Of a stretch of 64,000 nt of DNA, positions 54,751 through 64,000 are shown piece by piece. Each line of letters opens with the position of its first letter. Positions within the stretch are counted from its first letter, which is position 1. The notes beneath the pieces are model-generated. The model was given only the letters and a program-made list of their open reading frames with translations. It made no database searches and had not been told where the DNA came from. The translations under genes were made by a program, and so were the position numbers. The stretch covers positions 992,001 through 1,056,000 of the forward strand of contig OX621243.1 in assembly GCA_951640165.1 (NCBI GenBank). Reading direction: 5' to 3'. The stretch is from Pseudoips prasinana. Taxonomy: Eukaryota; Arthropoda; Insecta; Lepidoptera; Nolidae.

Positions 54751-57230
54751 GTTTGTACTGAAAAATCTCCATAGAGACCAGATCCCCCTAACATCGTTTT
54801 CTATAAAAACCTAACAGTCGCAATTTCAATAGAATAAAACCTTAGTACTAAAACTTTATTCTCTAACTCTGTAACAAATCATTAAATTTGAAAACTGACT
54901 CCAACCAGGAAATATAGTTGAAGACCAAAACCATTAGAAAAGGCCTTTTCTAATAGTTTATTTATGACGCTTTTCAAACGTAATCATCGGAATAATATTT
55001 AATTGTCTAACATTGATTTTCAACATATACAAGTTACTGTGTCTCAATCCATTCCCTAGATTCTGGGGCAATACTGTCGTATCCAAATGTGTTATCTGAA
55101 TCACCAAAATATATACTAAAACAATTTATTCCAAAATAATAATCGGTCACCCCAAGCAAAACGATACATACATATAGAACAAATGAGATGTTTCACAACA
55201 GCCTTGTCTGCTTGACGAATGGGTCACGGTTGTGTGGGGCATACTAATATGTGACCCTCACTGCGGTCACTACCACTCAGACATTACAATGTAGTGAGAA
55301 CAATAAAAGAAATATTAGGAGAGATAACTATAAGGATCTGTCTAAACTTGTCCAGAAACTGGAATATGCATTACGTATTTGTTTTAAATACACGATCTCA
55401 AAATCAAAAACTTCCAAAATTTCACATTAAAATCTCGAAGCTTTGTTTAAAAATTTTTAGCATTACGTATTTGTAGCTTGTTATGGCCGATACATAAATA
55501 TGAGGTGACTTTTTACCCAAGTCCGACACATGGTGGTATATTGACCGTAGGAAGCTGTAAACTGTTACAATAGGATTTTCAACTTCCCATTAAGTGTTAG
55601 AGTTATAGAAGTCATAAATAATAAGAGAAAATCTGGTAATCTTTAAGTTCACACAGTTAGGGACATCCATATATGGATATTGTTACACTAACCAATCTGA
55701 TAAGAAAAAAAATAAGCACAATAAATTTCCTCCCGCCTGAGTTCTAATGAAAACGGTCAATCACAATAAAGACTGTATTGAAATCCCGAAAAGGCTGCAA
55801 TCGAACGCGACCTGAGTGACATTAAATGCCAGACCGATGCCGAGGTCACGTTTTCTCCTCCGGGGCACCGTGACACCGTCTACTTCCTGAACTTAGACTG
55901 CTACTGATTTTGTTGCAAGAAAATATCCAATAACACTTTTTATTCTGACAGTCTGGCGTCTCCAGCACAAAACCTCATTATCTGTGGGTATAAAATAAAA
56001 GCTTTGTCCGCGTTTAAAGATATTAAATTGAAATTGCAGCGATTTACTCTAATCAGATCATTTCTCACAGAAATAATGTTTACATAAGTGCTGTTGGAAG
56101 TGAACTATTGGGAAAGCCCATTGAGCATCTCTGGAGTCGTTTGCGTTAGATGATGATACCGGAATCATTTGAGAGAATTACAATAATAGAGAGAAATAGT
56201 CGATTAGGAACGCCATCAACGAGTATCAAGGGGCCAGCCTGTTAGTAATGATGATCAATCAATTCTTACAGATTGTTTTGGCTACCTACAGTTTGTACAA
56301 ATATTATTTGGTGTTCATTTATCCATTATGTTTCAATTGATCGTATATTGAAAATACTATTTTAATATGTGAGAAAAATCTGTGAAAGTATAAATGTAGC
56401 ATGTGTAAAATTTGATAGTATAAGTGTAGCAAAAATATTACACAGCAAGAAACCCGTGCCGAGAACATTTTATTTATTTTTCACAATATAATTAACATAT
56501 CACATGACAAGAATAACCAGGACCTTGCGTGTCTGGGCTATTTAGCAGATACTACTACCCTTGATGCTTGTTGATGAGGGCTCTTCTCTTCATTCTTCAC
56601 AATTTATGCTTCAAATCATCTATAAATTCTTTTAAATTTCGTAACATCTTGTAAATTTAGTTTAAAAATGAAACGATAGAATTTATTTTGTTAAAATTGA
56701 GGATCTGAATCACCAACCGCCCATTTGTTCTATCGATTAGTCAAATCGCAGTAACCATGAAAATCCAATCTAGAACTACTGTTAACTTTGGGACCTGAAC
56801 GAACCGGAGACTGTGACGAAATACTAACTATCTGTTAGCCGGTTTCGTATTCTGTTGCCTAACTAACTGACAGCGTGTTAGACTGTTTGTTACTCCAATG
56901 ATTATATAACAGTGCATTAATTGAATTTTGTTTTATTTTTGAATTCACTTGAATGTGGAAAACCATGGGGGTATCGTGCACGAAACTAAATACATATTCT
57001 TTCGATTTTTGGAGGTCATGAAGGTGCCGATTTTTAGTGTCATTCTGATTGAATATAACGGGAGTAGCTAATCTGATGATAATAGCTGGTCAATCTGGTA
57101 AATAATGGCTGATCCGTTGCCATTTATGCCTCAATATACTTTCGAAATAATGTTTCCCCGCACGTAGCATGCGTTTTAAAAGAAAGTCCGATACCTCAAA
57201 ATAGTGAATTGATTTTTGCATACTTTTGTA
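54751..57230. other. No recognised exon or repeat
   Basis: AT-rich sequence, presumably the next intron of the host gene. A GC-richer stretch at 55795-55910 can be read IERDLSDIKCQTDAEVTFSP on the plus strand, but it is closed by stops on both sides and has no good acceptor, so I do not call it an exon. Confidence 0.3.
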
Positions 57231-57236
57231 GTAAAA

Positions 57237-57440
57237 TAAAATAAAATAAAATAAAAAAGGTTTTTATTTACGTAGACTTTAAAGAAGCGCTTGTAAATAG
57301 TCAGAACATGTTTGTAGTAATACAGTTATTATTTCTAGTTACTTATTACAGATATTTAGGTACACGGAATGTTAAAACATTTATACAATTTATTTTATAA
57401 TGGTAGTGATATTTAGCTAGCTTGTATCATGTAAATCCTC
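57237..57440 (-). mobile_element. Non-LTR retrotransposon 3' end, family L2 (copy 4)
   Basis: The minus strand holds GTACCTAAATATCTGTAATAAG, ACATGTTCTGACTATTTACA, AGCGCTTCTTTAAAGTCTAC and a clean (TAAAA)n-type tail (complement AATAAAATAAAATAAAATAA at 57236-57255). It matches 10500-10700 in orientation. Confidence 0.75.
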
Positions 57441-57449
57441 AATGTGCAG

Positions 57450-58335
57450 AAATAGTATATCAGTTAAACGCCATCTATCGAGCTTTGCTTTAAAGAATCT
57501 ACATCATACGTAGATGGCGTTGAACTGGTTTCTTGGAACGCAATATCGTTCCGCATCTCCGTTTTTATTCTACGGCTTCCCGACATTGCGTCATGAGAAA
57601 AGGGGTACACATCTTTCTCCGTTCAATCTCCTCTTTTCTCCAGCTGTTCTGATCCATTCACCTCCTGCCATGGTGTCATGTCATCACCCCGTCTTATGAA
57701 AAGTCTGCCGTTTTTTGTTAGTTACTTAAAGAAAAATTACAAGTGGACAGTTATAAAGAAGTAAAAGAGATGGCTCTACAACGGGATAAATGGTGAATGC
57801 TACACAGACAAGTGCCAAGCAATTAAATTTTGGATGACTTTGCCTGTGGGTCATGATTATTTCTCTCTTTCGATGGTTGTCTGTTCTTCTTCTTCAGGCT
57901 TTTCCCCGTTTCTGATTGAGTGGAGAAAGAAAATATTTAATATTAGCGATTATTTTTTTGATAACCGACATTTATTTGGATTAGACTCTTCTTTCACTTT
58001 TTTGTCTCGATCATGACCATACCACCGAAATAGCGTTGAAACTTAACACTTAACCTCTCGGATGTAACTATTTGGTATCAAACATTGTGACTGACCACTA
58101 CCTAACCATCATCCACCCGCTGCTTCTCAATCGACCAGCACTCTGCGCCCCAGATCATTGCGGGTCTCACTGTAGAAGAAGACTTTATTGCAATATAATT
58201 TAAAATGTAATGCATTCGCAATTTCTTCTACGCAACGTTTTGCATTGGATGGACCAGTATTGGAAGGAATGGAAGGAAAACAGGAAGGTAGCAGAAGGAA
58301 ACACGTTAATTCCAAATTAATCTAATATTAAGTAA
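57450..58335. other. No recognised gene
   Basis: Only short open frames without domains are present (for example 57514-57699 and 57834-58016). Confidence 0.3.
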
Positions 58336-58339
58336 ATCC

Positions 58340-58450
58340 CCATCTCATCCCGTGGGGAGAGTAGGAGTCGTCCCGAGGTAATACTTACCAGAGACCGGTT
58401 GGCAACCTGTCTGCTTCTATTGCTAAGATAATCTTTGGGGAGGCTCGTGT
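58340..58450 (+). repeat. Interspersed repeat, family C (copy 2)
   Basis: CCCATCTCATCCCGTGGGGA, GTAGGAGTCGTCCCGAGGT and AGACCGGTTGGCAACCTGTC follow the order of 63545-63690. Confidence 0.6.
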
Positions 58451-58809
58451 CTACAATGTCTTGACATGATGACTGTAGTATGTACTATGTAATTTTATAA
58501 ATCTTGCCCTTGAGGCACACCGGCATTCGTTCGTGGCAACTGTTGTTTTATAATATAGGCTACTATGACACACCATGCACATTGCACATATTGATAACCA
58601 ACAAGTTCTAATAATAAGTGTCGGTTAGGATTAGGATCCAGTACAGGATGTGTTAGTTTACCATATGAATACCATATCAGTCGCAGCCGCAATTAGTGCG
58701 AGCACTAGCTTGTACCGACATGCTAACTTGATAACTGAGCTACTTACAAGCCTACAACCTGTACGTATTCCTCCTGATTACAGAACAAAGTGTGTTAGTA
58801 CAGTCAGCA

Positions 58810-59305
58810 GTACTGCGGCAGTTCAAAGAGGTTAACATTCTAACTGTACCATCTCAGTATATATATGAAAACTTACTATATGTGCATAAAAATATCGATT
58901 CCTTCTGTAAAAAGAGCGATACACGTAATGTAAATACTAGATATAAGAATAATCTCATATTGCATACTACCCGTCTCCATAAAATAAGTAACTCTTTTAT
59001 GGGGCAATGTATAAGATTCTATAAAAAGAATTATTAAAGCCAAATTGTGTAGCAAGGCATATTACAAAATGTCTGATTATTTAAGTGATAAAAGTGCTTG
59101 GGATTGAGTTGTTCTGAGTCAACACACATGATTGTAATTAATCTTAAGTATATTTTATTTTAAAAAAGGATTCCTACTGAGTTTTCTGGCAGTGTTTCTC
59201 AATAGCTGCCACGTCATGCACTGCACGGTAGGGTAAAAAAATATGACGATTCCACATAAATGTAATTTTTTTTTCGGAATATATGATTTTTGACTTTGAC
59301 TTTGC
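58810..59305 (+). mobile_element. Jockey-like LINE 3' end with reverse-transcriptase C-terminus (copy 3)
   Basis: An open frame ending at 59037 reads ILTVPSQYIYENLLYVHKN, FCKKSDTRNVNTRYKN, HTTRLHKISNSFMGQCIRF. I recognise it as the C-terminal end of jockey-clade reverse transcriptase proteins. Untranslated sequence follows with AAAAGGATTCCTACTGAG, GGCAGTGTTTCTCAATAGC and TGCCACGTCATGCACTGC, ending in a TTGACTTTGACTTTG repeat. It is 5'-truncated, as usual for LINEs. It is the cleanest of three copies (others at 27655 and 33165). Confidence 0.8.
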
Positions 59306-59319
59306 AGCTACTGTTAAGC

Positions 59320-59525
59320 TCTCACCGAACCGTAGGTATCGGAGACCTAGACACGCGGTTGGTTTGAGTGACAGAACTCCATTGAAACGTTAAGCTGTCG
59401 GTCCCGGTTGTATTAGTTGGACAACAGTCGTTAAGCCATATGTTCAAGCCAACTAAGCGGCTCGAACAACTCTTAACACGAGAGTAACCAATGTCCACAC
59501 GATAAAATAAATTATACCTACAGTA
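59320..59525 (+). repeat. SINE-type repeat with family C tail
   Basis: CTGTCGGTCCCGGTTGTATT and AGTCGTTAAGCCATATGTTC lead into the tail AACTAAGCGGCTCGAACAACT and ACGATAAAATAAATTATACC. The tail matches 32630-32715. The right Helitron is inserted 20 bp downstream. Confidence 0.55.
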
Positions 59526-59545
59526 TATGTGTACAGTTCGCATAA

Positions 59546-62500
59546 TCTATACATATAATAAATCTGTAGAAAAATCATTTTTGTACATCAAAAATAAATC
59601 CGAAAAAAATAGCCAGGGTATTAAAGAACAACCAATAGAACCCATTTCCAGCATTTTTTGAATTTTTGTCTGTTTGTCTGTTTGTCTGTATATGTTCGGG
59701 TATCACGTAAAATATACGAAAGCAATGTAAATAACTTTTATACACAACGATTGAACGTAACTTGAGGTAACATTTAGTTTTTGTTTTAATGCAATCGGTT
59801 CAGTCTATCAAAAGATATTACATTTTAAAGTAATCATGGAGAAAAATAACACACATTTCGGTACTTCAAGATGAACTAATGTTTATAGTTGAACTAAACT
59901 GTCCGATAGATGTCATTGTGCATATTATGACATCTCTTTACTGAATGAACTAGGTTGATAGTTGATTTTTGTTTCGATAGATGTCGTTGTGCATTTCTTT
60001 TGACTCGCGGTGTTAAGATTTGCCCGTGTTTGCTGATTGCATGAGTTACGTAGGGTTTTGAATGTTCTAAATTGTTTCGAAATAAGGTCTTGGTTGCCTA
60101 GAAGTATGTCGTTGTCCAAAATTGGTTATTAAAAAATCTGTTTTCTTTGGGCAAATTGAATTATGTAGAAGGTTGGATTTGTTATAATTTAATTTTAAAT
60201 AATTGATAGTTGATTTTTGTTTCGATACATGTTGTTGTGCTTGGTAGTTGATTTTTATTTCGATAGATGTCGTTGTGCATTGCTTTTGACCCGCGGTGTT
60301 AAGATTTGCCCGTGTTTGCTAATTGCATGAGTTACGTAGGGCTTTGAATGTTCCGAATTGTTTCGAAATAAGGTCTTGGTTGGCTAGAAGTATGTCGTTG
60401 TCCAAAATTGGTTATTAAAATATTCTGTTTTCTTTGAGCAAATTGAATTATGTACAAGGTTGGATTTGTTATAATTTAATTTTAAATTATAATGTCAATC
60501 GATCGAAAGTTTGTGCTGTCGATTCGTTTGTAACGCGAATGTACAGACGATTCGAGTTTTATTGAGCCTGTCCGATTGAATGTATTTGAATGTAGTAAAT
60601 TAACCCGGTCTCTCATAATTTTCTCAGCACAAATCTATATACCTACCTATGTAAAAGAGGAAACTGACTGACTGACTTATCAACGCACAGCCTGAACGGC
60701 TGGGGTTAGAGACTTGAAATTTTGCCGGTAGGTACTTTTTATGACGTATGCATTCACTAAGGAAGGGGTTTTTGGAAATACTAACCCTAAGGGGGTAAAA
60801 CAGAGACTGAAAGATTATATGAAAATCCGTCATTTTTTTAAGTTAAAGGCATTGAAACTTATATTTAGTAGTTCAGCTAAAAATAAAAATAAATATTTTA
60901 GAATTTTTGGAAATTCCACCCCAAGGGCGATGGGGGATGTAAGTTTGTATGAAAAGTGTATAATTTTTTAAGTGAAAAGCATGAAAATTGGTATTTGGCC
61001 TTTCCGTTAAAAATAAAAAGTATGTATTTCAGGATTTTAGGAATTTCCGCCCCTAAGGGCGCATAATAGGGGATGTATGTTGCGTGTGGGTATACCTATA
61101 GTGGTTCTGAGGAATTTGAAACCACCTAAACTTTACAACGGCACGAGGCTTCAAGTCAAAACTTTGCATCATGTTATAGAGTCTACTATTATGCCTGGAT
61201 CCGCCCAGGGAGAAACAGTGTTCGTGTCACGTATTCCGTTAGTGCCAAATGATCTCCCTTTTCAGTTTAAAATACTGTAGTTCGTTATAAAAGTGTGTGT
61301 CGCGATAACCATCAAGAAATCGCAAAGTCAAACTCTCAAGTTAGCTGGAATTGACTTGAGGAAGGCGGGCAGGTTCACGTGGCGTGCTCACGTGTGAATT
61401 CATTCCACAGTCTGATCCATGTAGAGCGAGGACCTACGTCTTTTGCTGAGCGCCGTAAAGTGGATGATATTGAACATCCCACATACCAGGCCGCTTGCCG
61501 AGCACGCCATTTATTAGTTGGAGGTCAGCATTGGGACGACGCTCTAGCGGAAGCATGCGTGAGCGATAGTCCACATCGCTTGCGACATTTGTTTGCCATC
61601 TTATTGACCTTTTGTGCGTTATCGGACGCTAAATAGTTATGGCAAAAGTACCATGACAAGTTTGCTGAAGATTTTATGAGACATGTACAACTAAATACTG
61701 ATGGACAAATTAATGACAGGGTACGTGAAAATTGTCACAACAGGTCCTTATTGGCTATTCAAATGATAGTTATAAGTATAGGAGGGAACCCGATCAGTCA
61801 GAGGCTGCGAAAATGCACAGGAGTTTTCCAATTTATTGTTAAAAATAGGCGATGGCACATACCCCGTACAAGAAGATGGAAAAGTTATTATGATTGGTAA
61901 TCTCTGATCTTACGTTACATCACAGCAGGAGCTAATTTCTTCTGTGTACGGAGTTACCACAAACATGGGAAATCAAGCCGGTTCTTGGCTATGTCAGCGA
62001 GCTATTTTGACTCCCCACAATGACCAAGCTGCGGCAATTAATTTCAAAATATTGAGTCATGCGTCCGGTAATAGTAGAGAATATAGCTCAATAAATACAT
62101 TTCTGGAAGAAGATAACGCCACGCACTACCCGGTAGAATTTTTGGATTCCCTCAGCACACCCGGACTTTCAGCCCACAAAATAGTTTTGAAAATTGGTGT
62201 ACCAATAATTCTCCTCAGAAATTTATGTCCTCCCAAACTTTGTAACGGCACTCGGCTCAAAGTCACAAATCTGCAACATTATCGAAGCTGAAATATTAAC
62301 ACGTTGCGGCGCCGGTGATATTGTTTTTATTCCAAGGATACCTATAATTCCTAAAAACTTTCCTTTCTCTTTCAAACGAGTGCAATTCCCAGTCAGTCTC
62401 TGTTATGCCATGACGATTAGTAAAGCTCAGGTCCAGACATTATCCGTTGCGGGGGTGGACCTAAGTATTGGATGCTTTTCCCATGGTCAACTATACGTAG

Positions 62501-62685
62501 CTCTTTCACGCGTAAACTAACCCAATAACGTTTTTGTGTACGCTCCAGATGGTTCCACAGGTAAAATAAAGAAGCACTAAATTAAATAAAAAAAATATTT
62601 TCGGTATCCTCCCACAGCGCTTTACACTAAAAAATACATTGGTAAGTTCCGACATCCACGCGAACGAAGTCGCGGGCACAGCTAG
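59546..62685 (+). mobile_element. Composite autonomous-type Helitron, right copy (decayed)
   Basis: The 5' end is TCTATACATATAATAAATC after host A (59545). The 3' end is CTAG (62682-62685) before host T (62686). A CGCGA/TCGCG hairpin (62659-62663 with 62670-62674) lies 7 nt before CTAG, as in Helitron terminators. There is no target duplication. It is the inverted near-identical partner of 7146-10287. A second Helitron-type 5' start, A|TCTATATACCTACC with AAACTGACTGACTGAC downstream, begins at 60634 inside the element. The helicase remnant follows it. The stretch 59546-60633 upstream of that inner start is noncoding and holds a 285-bp tandem duplication (59959-60204, 60244-60488). Confidence 0.9.
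61077..62580 (+). pseudogene. Helitron Pif1-type helicase fragments, mosaic and broken (right copy)
   Basis: Read in order: 61077-61280 VGIPIVVLRNLKPPKL...PLVPNDLPFQFK. Then ITIKKSQSQTLKLAGIDL and, after a one-step frameshift near 61375, QVHVACSRV (helicase motifs V-VI). Fused directly to it at about 61400 is NSFHSLIHVERGPTSF...QAACRARHLL...LRHLFAILL, which belongs upstream in a normal helicase. Next come 61676-61900 and, in another frame, GDGTYPVQEDGK. Finally 61944-62291 and 62292-62520 give RAILTPHNDQAAAIN, PVEFLDSL, MTISKAQVQTLSVAGVDL and HGQLYVALSRV, ending in a stop followed by NNVFVYAPDG in the same frame. Walker motifs and the Rep/HUH domain are absent. It encodes no working enzyme. 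Confidence 0.85.
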
Positions 62686-62693
62686 TATGTAAT

Positions 62694-62910
62694 ATGACAG
62701 ACAGACACATTCGTGGTCGCCACTCGAGAACCTTTCTGCCCCAGCGGCCGTTGGCTCTACGAGCTATGTGCCCTGCCCACTGCCACTTCAGCTTGGCAAT
62801 TCTTACGGCTATGTCGGTTACTTTGGTTCGCCTGCTGATTTCGACATTTCTGATTCGATCTCACAGGGAAACTCCAAGGATAGCCCTTTCCATTGCTCTT
62901 TGGCCGTGTG
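62694..62910 (-). pseudogene. RTE-like LINE reverse transcriptase fragment (copy 2)
   Basis: The minus strand reads QRAMERAILGVSL, one stop, DRIRNVEISRRTKVTDIAVR, IAKLKWQWAGHIARR and GRWGRKVLEWRPR. This is clearly the C-terminal region of an RTE-type LINE protein. It ends within a few bases of the Helitron's 3' end, so the LINE remnant borders the Helitron insertion. The plus-strand open frame here is a shadow. Confidence 0.8.
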
Positions 62911-62934
62911 TACTATTTTTATTTAATCACTAGC

Positions 62935-63540
62935 CAATTGAATGGAGTTCGTTCGCCCAGGTCCCACGTAGCAATACCGCAAAAAGAAGCTATCGCATGA
63001 ATATGTGTTTACGCCTTACGCATAATATTTCGCCTGACCGGTAGGTATGTATATCCAATTTCTACCTGTCTAGTAGAAAAATGAGAGGCTTTGTCATTTT
63101 TAGATTTTCTACCTACGTATGTATTTTAAGTATTATAGGTACATATAACTAGTTATTCTTATAATGTACCTTAAGAGCTTAATAAATCTTGATCTTTAAC
63201 TCATAAACATGCTGTGGACTAAGTATTCGAGACCACATTAATTTTAATCTTATCACTATGGTATAAGGTCCAAAAACATTAAAACGAAACATAGCTAAGC
63301 CCGGTTAGATGGCGTTAAGCGTTTTCATTACGTAAAGTTGATTGAGCATCGAATTAATTCAAATTAAAGGCCGTACACCACAATGGTGTGGAGCAATGGT
63401 TAGTGTTACATAATGCAAAAGCATTCCCTATAAAATTATCTAAATCGGTTCAAAAACAACGTAGGAATCACGTAACATTGGTACATACTAAAAATAATTT
63501 CATCGAATAAAATCATTGTGTGGCTGACGGCAAAGAATAT
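62935..63540. other. No recognised feature
   Basis: AT-rich sequence without gene or named repeat. Confidence 0.3.
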
Positions 63541-63544
63541 CATC

Positions 63545-63775
63545 ACTCCATCTCATCCCTTGGAGGGCGTAGAAGTGGACCCGAGGGAATATGTCCCAGA
63601 GAACGGACAGCAACGTCTCTCTGTGTACTATGACCATACTGCGATCGCCTACCCGTTTGCCCAGCTTGGCGATTATGGTATACCCCAAATGATGGACCCA
63701 ATCCGTTTTGGAAATCTTTTGGGAAGGCTGTTGTCCAGCAGTGGACGTCATTCGGCTTATATGTTTGATGGGTGA
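63545..63775 (+). repeat. Interspersed repeat, family C (copy 3)
   Basis: TCCATCTCATCCCTTGGAGG, GCGTAGAAGTGGACCCGAGG, CCGTTTGCCCAGCTTGGCG and ATTATGGTATACCCCAAATG parallel 42115-42300. The last part, GTGGACGTCATTCGGC, resembles the common SINE/LINE ending AGCAGTGGACGTC. Open frames on both strands over it are not genes. Confidence 0.65.
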
Positions 63776-63785
63776 CACTTTTATC

Positions 63786-64000
63786 TTCAGATTCAGATTC
63801 AGATACTTTATTGTGGATCATAGGTAGGTACAAAATACAGATGTTGAACAATTTTAAGATCAGCCATGTCCCGCCCTTTGGGCATACAATAATTAACACA
63901 AAATTAAAACAATAATTACATAACACAATGTCAATAAATTAATTAATAAATATATGTCAAATTAAATAATTGTTAAGTTATATAATAAAAATTAATAATA
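63786..64000 (-). mobile_element. LINE 3' end with (CTGAAT)n tail, running off the window
   Basis: On the minus strand an untranslated region with TGCCCAAAGGGCGGGACATG ends in CACAATAAAGTATCTGAATC and repeats CTGAAT three times. An AATAAA signal just before a short tandem tail is the usual LINE terminus. The 5' part lies beyond the window's end. Confidence 0.6.

Noticed and set aside
54386..54814. Antisense and alternate-frame open frames over exon 4 (128, 101 and 68 codons)
   Set aside because: These are compositional shadows of the exon; only the + frame has matching splice phases.
55795..55915. A GC-richer open stretch read as a possible further host exon
   Set aside because: Stops lie on both sides, no good acceptor precedes it, and the opposite strand is equally open, so an old transposon fragment is as likely.
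7145..62686. A large palindromic or segmental inverted duplication of the chromosome
   Set aside because: Homology stops precisely at the Helitron ends plus the A and T target bases, which points to two insertions of one element rather than a segmental duplication.

Overview
The window looks like nuclear DNA of a moth or butterfly. It is strongly AT-rich, coding sequence is confined to short, spliced, GC-rich exons, and the rest is packed with transposon families that I recognise from memory as typical of Lepidoptera: Helitrons ending in CTAG, tRNA-derived SINEs, jockey-like and RTE-like LINEs, mariner, and an AACCGACTTC-ended MITE. No database search was possible, so the species is not assigned.

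Host gene. Four short exons on the + strand (2910-2960, 42738-42844, 50980-51117, 54541-54750) have consensus splice sites and mutually compatible phases (1, 0, 0, 0). Together they form one continuous reading frame. They look like the 5' part of a single host gene with very large introns (about 39.8 kb, 8.1 kb and 3.4 kb) that runs off the right edge. From the ATG in the first exon the frame gives about 161 residues: an acidic/proline-rich start, a KRKW basic patch, a run of aspartates, a glycine/alanine-rich tract and an arginine cluster. I do not recognise the gene; a nuclear regulatory protein is only a guess.

Mobile DNA. Two near-identical 3.14-kb Helitron copies (7146-10287 on -, 59546-62685 on +) lie 49 kb apart in inverted orientation and bracket exons 2-4 but not exon 1. 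Each has exact TC...CTAG ends, an A|T target, a 3' hairpin, a mosaic decayed Pif1-type helicase, and a second TC-type 5' start buried 1.1 kb inside. The left copy split an older SINE in two. A 1.28-kb mariner (21862-23143) carries a full-length transposase with an intact DD34D triad, matched terminal repeats and a TA duplication, and could be the only active element here. A degenerate multi-exon transposon-type gene sits at 52001-53435 (-) and another broken TE-type coding remnant at 18756-19705 (+). LINE 3' ends, MITEs and at least three SINE families fill the introns.

The most unusual structural signal is a set of twelve perfect or near-perfect fold-back palindromes with arms of 10-69 bp and very short loops, unrelated to each other in sequence. 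Several sit exactly at, or close to, the ends of one SINE family. They suggest repeated template-switch events or hairpin-forming insertions, and they need to be checked against assembly artefact.
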